The notes beneath the pieces were generated by a model that was given only the letters and a program-made list of their open reading frames with translations, was not told where the DNA came from and searched no databases. From 4484-232 sp964486555 (GTDB taxonomy: Bacteria > Thermotogota > Thermotogae > Thermotogales > Thermotogaceae): a DNA stretch of 6,498 nucleotides. Positions 1 to 6,076 of the stretch are shown here, piece after piece (position 1 is the stretch's first letter; every line of letters starts with the position of its first letter). The DNA is taken from positions 1 through 6,498 of the forward strand of contig CAZANP010000081.1 of NCBI GenBank assembly GCA_964486555.1, read 5' to 3'. The position numbers and the translations under genes are program-made.

Positions 1-450
1 ATCGCTCGTCACTTCGTATTCATCTTCACCCTTTTTTCTCCTTATGTACCAGTTGACGTTACCCTCAGAAAAGATCAAAGTGGAAAAGGTTGAAGGAAGG
101 TCTCCTATAGGTTGACAGTCAACGTGATCTAGGTGGAATAAGGCTTCAACTCGTGTTCCCTTACCAGGTTTTGTCTTCAGCTTGACGTAGCCTCCCGTTG
201 CTTCAGCAGATTGTTTTAAAAATGGAAGTCCAAGTCCCACCTTTCTCACTTTCGGATCCCTGGTAGTGAAGAAAGGATCGAAGACTTTGGAAAGTGTCTC
301 CTCATCCATACCAGGGCCATCGTCTTCCACAACGAATTTGAAGATCTTCCCAGGAATCTCCTCTATATATATTCTGATGTTCTTTGCACCAGCCTTCACT
401 GCGTTCTGAGCTATATCCATTATGTGATCCGCTATCGTTCTCAATCCCAT
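1..450 (-). CDS. Stand-alone GHKL (histidine-kinase-type) ATPase, 3' end cut by window edge
   Basis: The first 150 residues are present and the reading frame is still open at base 1. It has the Bergerat ATP-binding fold: an N-box around residues 8-20 (DHIMDIAQNAV, Asn16), a G1 box DDGPGMD at 43-49, an F-box FDPFFTTR at 57-64 and a G2 box GLGLPFLK at 72-79. There is no dimerisation/phospho-acceptor His domain, no sensor and no membrane segment in front, so it is not an ordinary sensor kinase. After the ATPase fold (to about residue 108) a short extra tail begins, as I recall for roughly 180-residue relatives in hydrogenase-linked clusters. The ATG overlaps the end of the PHP gene by 10 bp and has an AAGGTGAT ribosome site 6 nt upstream (457-464), which supports this start and translational coupling. 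It is the fifth gene of the cassette. Substrate and partner are unknown; it may phosphorylate a protein or act as an ATP-dependent switch. Confidence 0.85.
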   Translation of the reverse strand, partial: MGLRTIADHIMDIAQNAVKAGAKNIRIYIEEIPGKIFKFVVEDDGPGMDEETLSKVFDPFFTTRDPKVRKVGLGLPFLKQSAEATGGYVKLKTKPGKGTRVEALFHLDHVDCQPIGDLPSTFSTLIFSEGNVNWYIRRKKGEDEYEVTSD

Positions 451-1139
451 GGGGTTATCACCTTCCCGTTCAACAAGCATGAAAGGACACTCTTAATACT
501 TTTATCATCACAATTCAGCCAAATGGTTCTTCTACCTATATCCTCTGGGGTATGAGCGTCAGAGGAGGTTATAACCACAAAACCTTCTCTTTTTGCAAGC
601 TTGTATCCTTCTTCACTCACGACTTCAGCGATTCTCACAGGTGTTTCCGGAAATATACCCAGCTGGTAAAGCACACCGAATTTTCTTTCAACATGGGCAA
701 AAACAGGGATACCATTTTCTTTCAATATCAGATCCACCACTTCATCTAATTTCAAGTCCGTTGGAAATCCAAGGGGTTTATCCTCGTAACCGATGAATCT
801 TCCAGATTCATCTACGTACAACTGATAGCCAAATTTCTCGTGATCGTGAGTGATATCAGGCAGATGATCTTCCAGAATTCTAGAAACTTTTAAAGAGTCC
901 TCTAATCTTTCAAAAAAGCCAAGCACATGCACATCCTCAACACTCTGTATCTCCAGAGCAGGTATGATCAATTTGTCCTTCAAAACTTTTATGAAAGGTC
1001 TCACGTTCTTGGAGGTATTGTGATCCAAAATTCCAAGGATATCGATCCCTTTGGATTTTTCCTTGACAACATCCGGTGTCATCGTGATATCAGCACAAGG
1101 TGAGAGGCAGGTGTGTATGTGAAGGTCAGCTTTCATCAT
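441..1139 (-). CDS. PHP-domain metal-dependent phosphoesterase
   Basis: A 232-residue soluble protein of the PHP (polymerase and histidinol phosphatase) superfamily. The metal-ligand motifs are all visible: ADLHIHT (His7, His9), ILDHN (Asp39, His40), ALEIQ (Glu63), VHVLGF (His71), FAHVERKFG (His149) and SSDAH (Asp194, His196). This complete set predicts a bi- or trinuclear metal site and phosphoester hydrolysis, so it looks catalytically intact. The substrate cannot be read from sequence; small nucleotides or phosphoproteins are possibilities. It overlaps the upstream DRTGG gene by ATGA (1136-1139), a coupling arrangement. Two consecutive ATGs exist (1139 and 1136); either could be used and the ribosome site is weak (GGGATTGAG). 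Its place between a DRTGG gene and a GHKL ATPase is typical of hydrogenase-linked regulator clusters rather than of DNA polymerase or histidine biosynthesis. Confidence 0.9.
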   Translation of the reverse strand: MMKADLHIHTCLSPCADITMTPDVVKEKSKGIDILGILDHNTSKNVRPFIKVLKDKLIIPALEIQSVEDVHVLGFFERLEDSLKVSRILEDHLPDITHDHEKFGYQLYVDESGRFIGYEDKPLGFPTDLKLDEVVDLILKENGIPVFAHVERKFGVLYQLGIFPETPVRIAEVVSEEGYKLAKREGFVVITSSDAHTPEDIGRRTIWLNCDDKSIKSVLSCLLNGKVITPWD

Positions 1140-1465
1140 CTCAATCCCAGGGCATACAACTTGCCCGAAACCACAAAGGAATTCTCCTGGGTCTTGAAAA
1201 GGGTTATACCTTCCTCCTTCGCTTTCCTTATCGTTTGTTCATCGTAATCATGACCGTTGCAAAGGATAATCCCTCTTATTCCAGTTATCGTTGCAACGGC
1301 TATTATGTTCATGTGTGATTGAACGGTTACCCATAGGGTGTCTGGCTTTGCGTTTCCCATGACCTCACTGAGTAGGTCACAAGTGTACCCATGGACGACT
1401 TCCTTATCCAATTCTCCACATACGTATTCAAGCCCTAATTCATCCATTACTTCCTTGAGTTTCAT
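1136..1465 (-). CDS. DRTGG-domain protein (second copy)
   Basis: A 109-residue protein that is essentially one DRTGG domain. This small alpha/beta fold is otherwise found in phosphotransacetylase-like proteins and, together with CBS domains, in larger regulators. Recognisable segments are KLKEVMDELGLEYVCG at the N-terminus, GYTCDLLSEVMGNAKPDTLWVT near residues 26-47, the central IIAVATITGIRGIILCNG, and the terminal SGKLYALGLR. It aligns along its length with the protein encoded at 2405-2767 (DLLSEVMGNAKPDTLWVT against DLMSEVLAFAEPGMLLIT; GKLYALGL against GRLYMEGL), so the two are paralogues. The start is supported by an AAGGAGGG ribosome site just upstream. The gene overlaps the preceding CBS-ATPase gene by 26 bp. 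No catalytic residues are evident; a ligand-sensing or protein-docking role is inference. Confidence 0.85.
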   Translation of the reverse strand: MKLKEVMDELGLEYVCGELDKEVVHGYTCDLLSEVMGNAKPDTLWVTVQSHMNIIAVATITGIRGIILCNGHDYDEQTIRKAKEEGITLFKTQENSFVVSGKLYALGLR

Positions 1466-2408
1466 TCTCTCTTCCCTCCTTGAAGAATATCATCTCAACA
1501 ACGACACCTTTTCCAGCTTCTGAAACTATAACCATCTTGTCGGAATATCTTTTCATGTTTGGAAGCCCCATACCAGCACCGAATCCCATTTCCCTTATAT
1601 GATCTGGAGCGGTTGTGAAACCTTCTTTCATGGCAATTTCCACGTTTTCTATACCTCTTCCAAAATCTTCAACCCTGACGACAATCTGATCGTCTCTCAA
1701 AAAGCAGTATATGTAACCATCGCTTCCACTGTGTATTACCACGTTTGTTTCAGCCTCATAAGTTGCTATGGCCGCTCTTCTCGCTGTCCTTTCATCTATA
1801 CCTTTTTCCAGCAGAAATTGCTTCAATTTGGATGCACCTATTCCCGCAAGATTTATATCGAAGTAGTCTATATGAAATGAAAAATCCGCTCCTTTTTTGT
1901 CTATTACTTCCCCCGTTATAAGAGATCTATCGAAGAATTCTGGATTTTCCAGAACTTCCTTTCTTCTAGCATCGTGAAGGTATATGGTACCTAGTTTCAC
2001 AAGAAGACCCGTCAATATATCGTGTTTTGTAACTATCCCAACAAGCTTCCCATTCTCATCCACTACAGGAAATCTTCCATAACCATACTTTTCGAAGAGA
2101 GAGATCGTTTTCTCTAGATCATCATCTGGTTTTAGAGTTATGACATTTTTTGTCATCCGCTTCTCAACGGGATCTTCTATGTAATCTCCTTCCAAAGCCT
2201 TTATTATGTCCTCTAAGCTCACTATTCCTATAACCCTTTCGCTTTCATCAACAACGGGAACACCCGAAATCCTCTTTATTCTCATTATTTCTTTAACATG
2301 AAGGAGCTTTCTCCCAGGGTTTATCCACACAACGTTCTTGTTCATGAACTCTGAAACCTTGAGATCTGGAAAGAACTCCTGAACTTTCTTAACAACTTCC
2401 TGGATCAT
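1440..2408 (-). CDS. CBS-domain pair fused to RsbW/SpoIIAB-like anti-sigma ATPase
   Basis: A 322-residue cytoplasmic fusion. Residues about 17-70 and 83-136 are two CBS domains (VSEFMNKNVVWINPG..., SGVPVVDESERVIGIVSLEDI; VEKRMTKNVITLKPDD..., GRFPVVDENGKLVGIVTKHDI). Such pairs usually bind adenine nucleotides or SAM and report energy state. Residues about 170-312 are a GHKL ATPase of the anti-sigma serine-kinase type: N-box YEAETNVVIHS (Glu218, Asn222), G1 box EDFGRGI (Asp248, Gly250, Gly252), G2 box GFGAGMGLPNMKRYSD (275-290). The N-box spacing and the MGLPNMKRYSD segment resemble SpoIIAB/RsbW more than two-component kinases. The start overlaps the upstream DRTGG stop by ATGA (2405-2408). No anti-sigma antagonist (STAS) or sigma factor is in the window, so the phosphorylation partner is unknown. 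The C-terminal dozen residues are charged and divergent and overlap the next gene. Confidence 0.9.
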   Translation of the reverse strand: MIQEVVKKVQEFFPDLKVSEFMNKNVVWINPGRKLLHVKEIMRIKRISGVPVVDESERVIGIVSLEDIIKALEGDYIEDPVEKRMTKNVITLKPDDDLEKTISLFEKYGYGRFPVVDENGKLVGIVTKHDILTGLLVKLGTIYLHDARRKEVLENPEFFDRSLITGEVIDKKGADFSFHIDYFDINLAGIGASKLKQFLLEKGIDERTARRAAIATYEAETNVVIHSGSDGYIYCFLRDDQIVVRVEDFGRGIENVEIAMKEGFTTAPDHIREMGFGAGMGLPNMKRYSDKMVIVSEAGKGVVVEMIFFKEGRENETQGSNG

Positions 2409-2767
2409 GAAAGTTTCCCTCTCTTAACGGGTTTGAGCCCTTCCATATAGAGTCTCCCACATGTTTCAAACATCGAAAGGGGTGTCACTACCAGTATCAA
2501 ATCGTTCATCTTTGCAAGATCCACAAGCTCTTCCGGTACGTTCTCATGACGCACTATTAGAATGGCTGGAATTCCAACGACGACAGCTGTTCTCACAACC
2601 TGAGGTGAAACAAGTCCCGTTATCAAAAGCATACCAGGTTCTGCGAAAGCAAGAACCTCACTCATCAGATCGGATGCTGCGGCAGATTCTACCATCACGG
2701 AATCGAGTTTACTCTCGCCACTGAGGACCCTTCCTCCGACCTTTTCAACAATTTCTTTTAAATACAT
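2405..2767 (-). CDS. DRTGG-domain protein (first copy), first gene of the regulator cassette
   Basis: A 120-residue single-domain protein, paralogous to the one at 1136-1465. Features are MYLKEIVEKVGGRVLSG at the N-terminus, SAAASDLMSEVLAFAEPGMLLITGLVSPQVVRTA in the middle, and the terminal CGRLYMEGLKPVKRGKLS. The SDLMSEVLAF and GLVSPQVVRTA segments match what I recall of the DRTGG proteins in hydrogenase-associated operons, distinct from the QSHMNIIAVA version of its sister. A near-perfect GGAGGTGAT ribosome site ends 4 nt before the ATG, making this start secure. It follows an 87-nt gap and then overlaps the next gene by 4 bp, so it is probably the first gene of the cassette. Molecular function is unknown; a regulatory or ligand-binding role is inferred from context only. 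Confidence 0.85.
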   Translation of the reverse strand: MYLKEIVEKVGGRVLSGESKLDSVMVESAAASDLMSEVLAFAEPGMLLITGLVSPQVVRTAVVVGIPAILIVRHENVPEELVDLAKMNDLILVVTPLSMFETCGRLYMEGLKPVKRGKLS

Positions 2768-2787
2768 TGAATCACCTCCATTTCATG

Positions 2788-2822
2788 TTAAGAATATCAC
2801 AAAATGGGAGGATTAAGAATAT
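2788..2822. repeat. Pair of 10-bp direct repeats in front of the regulator cassette
   Basis: The 10-mer TTAAGAATAT (plus-strand reading) occurs at 2788-2797 and 2813-2822, 25 bp start to start. It sits in the 87-nt gap between the MFS gene and the first DRTGG gene. The spacing, about two and a half helical turns, could suit an operator, but in an AT-rich gap chance is a real alternative. No strong -35/-10 pair is visible in the same gap. Confidence 0.3.
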
Positions 2823-2854
2823 GGAATGAAAAATTGAAGGATAAAAGGGAAGGA

Positions 2855-3964
2855 TCACACTCTTTGGATTTTTCTAATGCTCAAAAGTACGAAAATGGAG
2901 GTTGAAAGAGCTATGATCCATGCACTCTTCATCATGAAAATGATCATGTTTCCAAATAGACTCGAATATACGTAATTCATGAGACTACCAAAGGCCCAGG
3001 CCGTTCCCATAACTATCGATGATGCGAATCCTTTGTTACCAGGCGCGATCCTCTGAGCCTCGACAACGTTAGAAGACATCGAAAGGTATGAAAAACCCAT
3101 CATGAGGATGAACATGACCATTATCGAGATATCATTCTTTGCAAAGGTGAAGAGAAGGCTGAAAACCGTCATACCACCAACAGAAATCATGTTCACAGCG
3201 TTGTTCCCTATCTTATCACGTAAGAAAACACCTAGAAGAGACATGAACATCCCAAAATACCTTGAAGATGTCAAAAGAAGGCCACCGAATATCAGAGATT
3301 TCCCCATCTCTCTGGTGTACAGTGGAGCGTAGACTTCTGATAAATTCATGAAAAAGGATCGGAAGGAGACGAACAGGAACAACGGTAGTAATTTCATAAA
3401 CACGCCAACACTCGACACGACCTTCGGTTTTTCCTCAAGTTCTAAATGTTTCATCTTGGGTACAATCAAAATCATAATAAGAGAGAGAATGATCCCTATG
3501 ACGTACATGTAACTCAAATTAAAAGTCTGAGCATACCAAGTTATGATAACAGGCCCTGTTGCGAATCCAAGCATCCCAGCAAATGAGAAGAAAGCAAGAT
3601 GGTATCCCTTCCCATAATGTCCTGCCATGGAAGCTCCCATCGGGTGGAAAGCTGAATTGGAAAGTTGGGTGATTAAAATGAGGATTACCACGATCAAGAA
3701 GGTACCTGCAATAGAAATCATTGTTGAAGAAAGGATGATAACACTCAAGACGATCGCAAGATATATATTTCTTTTTTTCACCTTATCAGCAATTATTCCA
3801 AAAAATGGTTGCATGATGGAAGTTAAAATGGATATTCCGAAGAGAGTCGTAGCAAATGTTTTCGGTTCTATCTGGTATTTTGAGATGAAGTATGGCCCTA
3901 ATGGTTTGAATATGCTCGAGAACAGATCCACAATGAAATGAGCAATCACTGACGCCCAGAACAA
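2855..3964 (-). CDS. MFS transporter, fosmidomycin-resistance (Fsr)-like
   Basis: A 369-residue, strongly hydrophobic integral membrane protein with about 12 predicted membrane segments. It begins with the Fsr-type first helix SVIAHFIVDLFSSIFKPLGPYF, has an MFS motif-A-like loop GIIADKVKKRN at 56-66 with a weaker counterpart GVFLRDKIGNN in the second half (245-255), and carries AFHPMGASMAG (105-115) followed by FSFAGMLGFATGP, which is characteristic of the fosmidomycin-resistance branch. Export of a small molecule is likely but the substrate is unknown. It starts at TTG (3962-3964), preceded at 6 nt by a strong GGGGAGGAT ribosome site (3971-3979), which decides the start; no in-frame ATG gives a comparable fit. 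It lies after the mrp terminator and 87 nt before the regulator cassette, with no visible terminator behind it, so read-through into the cassette is possible. A link to the regulators is not evident. Confidence 0.85.
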   Translation of the reverse strand: MFWASVIAHFIVDLFSSIFKPLGPYFISKYQIEPKTFATTLFGISILTSIMQPFFGIIADKVKKRNIYLAIVLSVIILSSTMISIAGTFLIVVILILITQLSNSAFHPMGASMAGHYGKGYHLAFFSFAGMLGFATGPVIITWYAQTFNLSYMYVIGIILSLIMILIVPKMKHLELEEKPKVVSSVGVFMKLLPLFLFVSFRSFFMNLSEVYAPLYTREMGKSLIFGGLLLTSSRYFGMFMSLLGVFLRDKIGNNAVNMISVGGMTVFSLLFTFAKNDISIMVMFILMMGFSYLSMSSNVVEAQRIAPGNKGFASSIVMGTAWAFGSLMNYVYSSLFGNMIIFMMKSAWIIALSTSIFVLLSIRKIQRV

Positions 3965-3970
3965 CTTTGG

Positions 3971-3979
3971 ATCCTCCCC
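3971..3979 (-). promoter_or_regulatory. Ribosome binding site fixing the TTG start of the MFS gene
   Basis: On the minus strand GGGGAGGAT lies 6 nt before TTG at 3964. It is a strong match to the anti-Shine-Dalgarno sequence at ideal spacing and is the main argument for a TTG start here. Confidence 0.75.
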
Positions 3980-4060
3980 AACAGATGGTTAGACTAGCAC
4001 GATTTTAGCATTTGTAAGGTAAGATTTATTCTGAGAATCGGTAAATTTTTGGAGAATATC

Positions 4061-4095
4061 TAAAAAGAAAGATGAGGGGAACTCCCCTCATCTTT
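4061..4095 (-). terminator. Intrinsic terminator of mrp, overlapping its stop codon
   Basis: A perfect 13-bp inverted repeat (arms 4083-4095 and 4068-4080, 2 nt between; AAAGATGAGGGGA and its complement) is followed on the minus strand by CTTTTTA (4061-4067). The mrp TGA stop (4088-4090) lies inside the first arm, so a ribosome finishing mrp would cover part of the stem. It should separate mrp from the MFS gene. Confidence 0.85.
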
Positions 4096-4918
4096 CCAGC
4101 ATTTCAAGAATGTTTTTTATAAGCTCTCTGAAACTTCTTTCAACATCCGAGTTCCTGTAGTAGGATACCACCGGTTTTCCAACGTCCGAAAGTTGTGGTA
4201 TCTTCGGATCAAAAGGAACTCTTGAAAGGATCGGTACTTTGAATTCCTCAGAAAGCCTTTCTGCTCCTCCTCTTCCGAACAATTCTATCTTCTCTCCACA
4301 TTTCGGACACACAAGGTAAGACATGTTCTCAACAAGCCCAAGGACCTTCTGCTTCATTCTCAAAACGAAGTTTATGGTTCTCCTGACATCGTCTATGGCA
4401 ACCTCCTGAGGTGTTGTCACAACGACAGCTCCATCCATTTTAACGAGTTGAAAGAGGGATAACGCTTCATCCCCTGTTCCAGGGGGAAGATCGAAGACCA
4501 GAAAATCCAACTCTCCCCATCTGGTATCACCCAAGAACTGCTGAAGAGCAGTATGTTTGAGAGGGCCTCTCCATATCACAGGAACTCCTTCCTGGAGGAT
4601 CATGGCAAGGGATACCACTTTCAAGTTTCCAGCTAATTCAAAAGGTATGATTTCATCGTCCTCTGCGTTCAGTACATCCTCTACTCCAAGCATCCTGGCA
4701 ACGTTTGGACCGTGAACGTCCACGTCCAAAAGACCAACGTTGAATCCCTCTTCAGCCAAAGCAACAGCAAGATTCACTGCGACAGTTGTTTTTCCAACGC
4801 CTCCTTTTCCACTCATAACAGCTATTTTATGCTTTATAAGTTCCATCTTCTCTTTTATTCGTTTTTCCCTTTCAACTCTTCTATTAATAGCCTCAAAACG
4901 CTGTTTCTGATTTTCCAT
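4088..4918 (-). CDS. mrp: Mrp/ApbC/NBP35-family P-loop ATPase, Fe-S cluster carrier
   Basis: A cytoplasmic ATPase of the Mrp/Nbp35 (MinD-like SIMIBI) family that binds and transfers Fe-S clusters to target proteins. Numbering from the first ATG (278 residues): deviant Walker A KGGVGKTT at 40-47, switch segment LLDVDVHGPN at 65-74, WRGPLKHTALQQFL at 118-131, FDLPPGTGDE at 144-153, TTPQEVAIDDVRRTINF at 170-186, and the cluster-binding CPKC pair (Cys206, Cys209) in NMSYLVCPKCGEKIELFG. A basic N-terminal helix of about 30 residues precedes the P-loop; the DUF59 domain seen in some Mrp proteins is absent. Three ATGs stand in a row (4924, 4921, 4918). AAGGAGGT ends 1, 4 and 7 nt from them respectively, so I chose the third, giving 276 residues. 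It follows rplT after a terminator, and its own terminator overlaps its stop. An Fe-S carrier near a possible hydrogenase locus is suggestive but Mrp is also a common housekeeping gene. Confidence 0.93.
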   Translation of the reverse strand: MENQKQRFEAINRRVEREKRIKEKMELIKHKIAVMSGKGGVGKTTVAVNLAVALAEEGFNVGLLDVDVHGPNVARMLGVEDVLNAEDDEIIPFELAGNLKVVSLAMILQEGVPVIWRGPLKHTALQQFLGDTRWGELDFLVFDLPPGTGDEALSLFQLVKMDGAVVVTTPQEVAIDDVRRTINFVLRMKQKVLGLVENMSYLVCPKCGEKIELFGRGGAERLSEEFKVPILSRVPFDPKIPQLSDVGKPVVSYYRNSDVERSFRELIKNILEMLER

Positions 4919-4925
4919 CATCATT

Positions 4926-4933
4926 ACCTCCTT
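4926..4933 (-). promoter_or_regulatory. Ribosome binding site of mrp (favours third of three ATGs)
   Basis: AAGGAGGT on the minus strand lies only 1 nt from the first ATG, 4 nt from the second and 7 nt from the third. Spacing therefore argues for initiation at 4918, two codons shorter than the longest reading frame. Confidence 0.7.
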
Positions 4934-4940
4934 GTATATA

Positions 4941-4972
4941 AAAATTTAAGAGGTCTCCGCAGGGAGACCTCT
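4941..4972 (-). terminator. Intrinsic terminator of the infC-rpmI-rplT operon
   Basis: A perfect 10-bp stem (arms 4963-4972 and 4949-4958, loop 4959-4962; AGAGGTCTCC and its complement) is followed on the minus strand by TTAAATTTTT. The last two bases of the rplT TAG stop codon (4971-4973) form the base of the stem. The T-run is interrupted by AAA, so termination may be partial and some read-through into mrp, only 46 nt from rplT, is plausible. Confidence 0.8.
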
Positions 4973-5330
4973 ATTGACTGGCTAAAGCTTCTTTTGCTAT
5001 TTTAACGTATTCTTTGAAACTCTCCGGATCGTTCACAGCAAGATCCGCTAGCATCTTCCGATTTATCGAAACTCCGGCGATTTTGAGACCATGGATGAAC
5101 TCGCTGTATTTCAATCCTTCGTTCCTCGCAGCAGCATTTATCCTCGTTATCCACAATCTTCTGAAATCTCTCTTTTTCTGTTTTCTTCCAACATATGAAA
5201 ACCACTTCGCTCTCATGTACATTTGCTTTGCGAGTTTGTACCTTCTACTGAGAGCGCCTCTGTATCCTTTAGCTTCCTTCAGATATTTTTTCCTTTTCCT
5301 TCTGGCGTGTACTGCCCTTTTTACTCTCAT
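4971..5330 (-). CDS. rplT: 50S ribosomal protein L20
   Basis: A 119-residue, very basic protein, full length for bacterial L20. It shows the family hallmarks RVKRAVHARRKRKKYLKEAKGYRGALSRRYKLAKQ in the long N-terminal RNA-binding helix, YVGRKQKKRDFRRLWITRINAAAR in the middle (signature region, residues 46-69), and the globular C-terminal half GLKYSEFIHGLKIAGVSINRKMLADLAV. L20 binds 23S rRNA early in 50S assembly and, in Bacillus and Escherichia, represses its own operon by binding a leader RNA that mimics the rRNA site. The start has GGGGAGGAT upstream in the 14-nt gap after rpmI. It is the last gene of infC-rpmI-rplT and ends inside a terminator stem. Confidence 0.98.
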   Translation of the reverse strand: MRVKRAVHARRKRKKYLKEAKGYRGALSRRYKLAKQMYMRAKWFSYVGRKQKKRDFRRLWITRINAAARNEGLKYSEFIHGLKIAGVSINRKMLADLAVNDPESFKEYVKIAKEALASQ

Positions 5331-5344
5331 ACTTCATCCTCCCC

Positions 5345-5548
5345 TCATCTAAGACCCATGAGTCTCAGCATTCTTCTCTTATCAGCATCGGAGACAACAT
5401 CTTTCTTCCTGAGTTCTCTTAAAGCTCTTCTACTCTTTTTTCCTGTTTTATGACTGGTGTAAGCATGATGCCTCATGAGTTTTCCACGCCTTGTCAATCT
5501 GAATCTCTTCATAGCACTTCTATTGGTTTTCATCTTATTCTTTCCCAT
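5345..5548 (-). CDS. rpmI: 50S ribosomal protein L35
   Basis: A 67-residue basic protein matching L35: KMKTNRSAMKRFRLTRRGKLMRHHAYTSHKTGKKSRRALRELRKKDVV. The usual bacterial N-terminus is PKMKTHRGAAKRF; here it is MGKNKMKTNRSAMKRF, two residues longer than the common form. The ATG at 5548 has a GGAGGG ribosome site overlapping the end of infC (12-nt gap). The internal ATG in NKMKT lies too far downstream of that site to be preferred. Order and spacing (infC, rpmI, rplT) are the classic conserved operon. Confidence 0.98.
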   Translation of the reverse strand: MGKNKMKTNRSAMKRFRLTRRGKLMRHHAYTSHKTGKKSRRALRELRKKDVVSDADKRRMLRLMGLR

Positions 5549-5560
5549 ATTGGACCCTCC

Positions 5561-6076
5561 TCATGCGTTTTTAGGTTTCAGAACCATCCACATGTCTCGT
5601 CCTTCCAGTTTTGGTTGTGTCTCAACAACCGCAAGGTCTTTCGTGTCTTCTATAACCCGCTGAAGGATCTCCTTCCCTTTCTCTGAAAAAACTATTTCCC
5701 TTCCTATGAACATTATCACGACCCTAACCTTGTCCCCATTTTCCAAGAATCTTCTTATATGCTTCAGTTTCGTCTGATAATCGTGATCATCTATCTTTAT
5801 CCTGAACTTCATCTGCTTAACCTGCATCTGTTTCTGCTTTTTCTTCGCTTCCCTCTGCCTTTTAGCCATTTGGTACTTGTACTTTCCATAATCCATTATC
5901 TTGGCAACCGGGGGATTCTCATTCGGAGCAACGAGTACGAGATCCAAGTTTTTCCTTCTTGCGATATCCAATGCCTTCCACGTCGGCATTATTCCTATCT
6001 GCTTTCCATTTTCATCAACGACCCTGACCTTGCTCACCCTTATCTCTTCATTTCTTGGAAGATTTACTTCTCCTAT
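5561..6076 (-). CDS. infC: Translation initiation factor IF-3, probable ATA start
   Basis: IF-3 binds the 30S subunit, prevents early 50S joining and proofreads the start codon and initiator tRNA. From the ATA at 6074-6076 it is 171 residues, the usual length. The N-domain is GEVNLPRNEEIRVSKVRVVDENGKQIGI through PPVAKIMDYGKYKYQ (residues 2-69). A Lys/Arg/Gln-rich linker helix follows (about 70-88), then the C-domain with MKFRIKIDDHDYQTKLKHIRRFLENGDKVRV (89-119, the family signature) and ending near EGRDMWMVLKP. ATA sits 6 nt behind AGGAGGGG, and the distance to the conserved NEEIR motif matches Bacillus-type IF-3. A longer frame can be opened at TTG (6130), adding 18 residues (MGSGLLPALSLNEKEGKV), but this runs through leader hairpins and has only a weak ribosome site. 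No ATG or GTG start fits. Non-canonical starts are typical of infC and let IF-3 repress itself. Confidence 0.93.
   Translation of the reverse strand: MGEVNLPRNEEIRVSKVRVVDENGKQIGIMPTWKALDIARRKNLDLVLVAPNENPPVAKIMDYGKYKYQMAKRQREAKKKQKQMQVKQMKFRIKIDDHDYQTKLKHIRRFLENGDKVRVVIMFIGREIVFSEKGKEILQRVIEDTKDLAVVETQPKLEGRDMWMVLKPKNA

Noticed and set aside
1..450. Possible truncation or frameshift of the GHKL ATPase
   Set aside because: The frame is open and in register to base 1; the missing C-terminus is simply outside the window.
3965..4060. Promoter for the MFS gene using TAAAAT at 4002-4007
   Set aside because: At 16-18 nt spacing the -35 position has no resemblance to TTGACA; the -10 alone is common in AT-rich gaps. 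A promoter probably exists here because a terminator precedes it, but I cannot place it.
4925..4948. Promoter for mrp using TATATA near 4935-4940
   Set aside because: It is directly beside the ribosome site and has no -35 at proper distance; read-through from rplT or a promoter within rplT is more likely.
5002..5205. A minus-strand frame of 67 codons overlapping rplT
   Set aside because: It is a shifted frame inside the certain L20 gene and has no family character.
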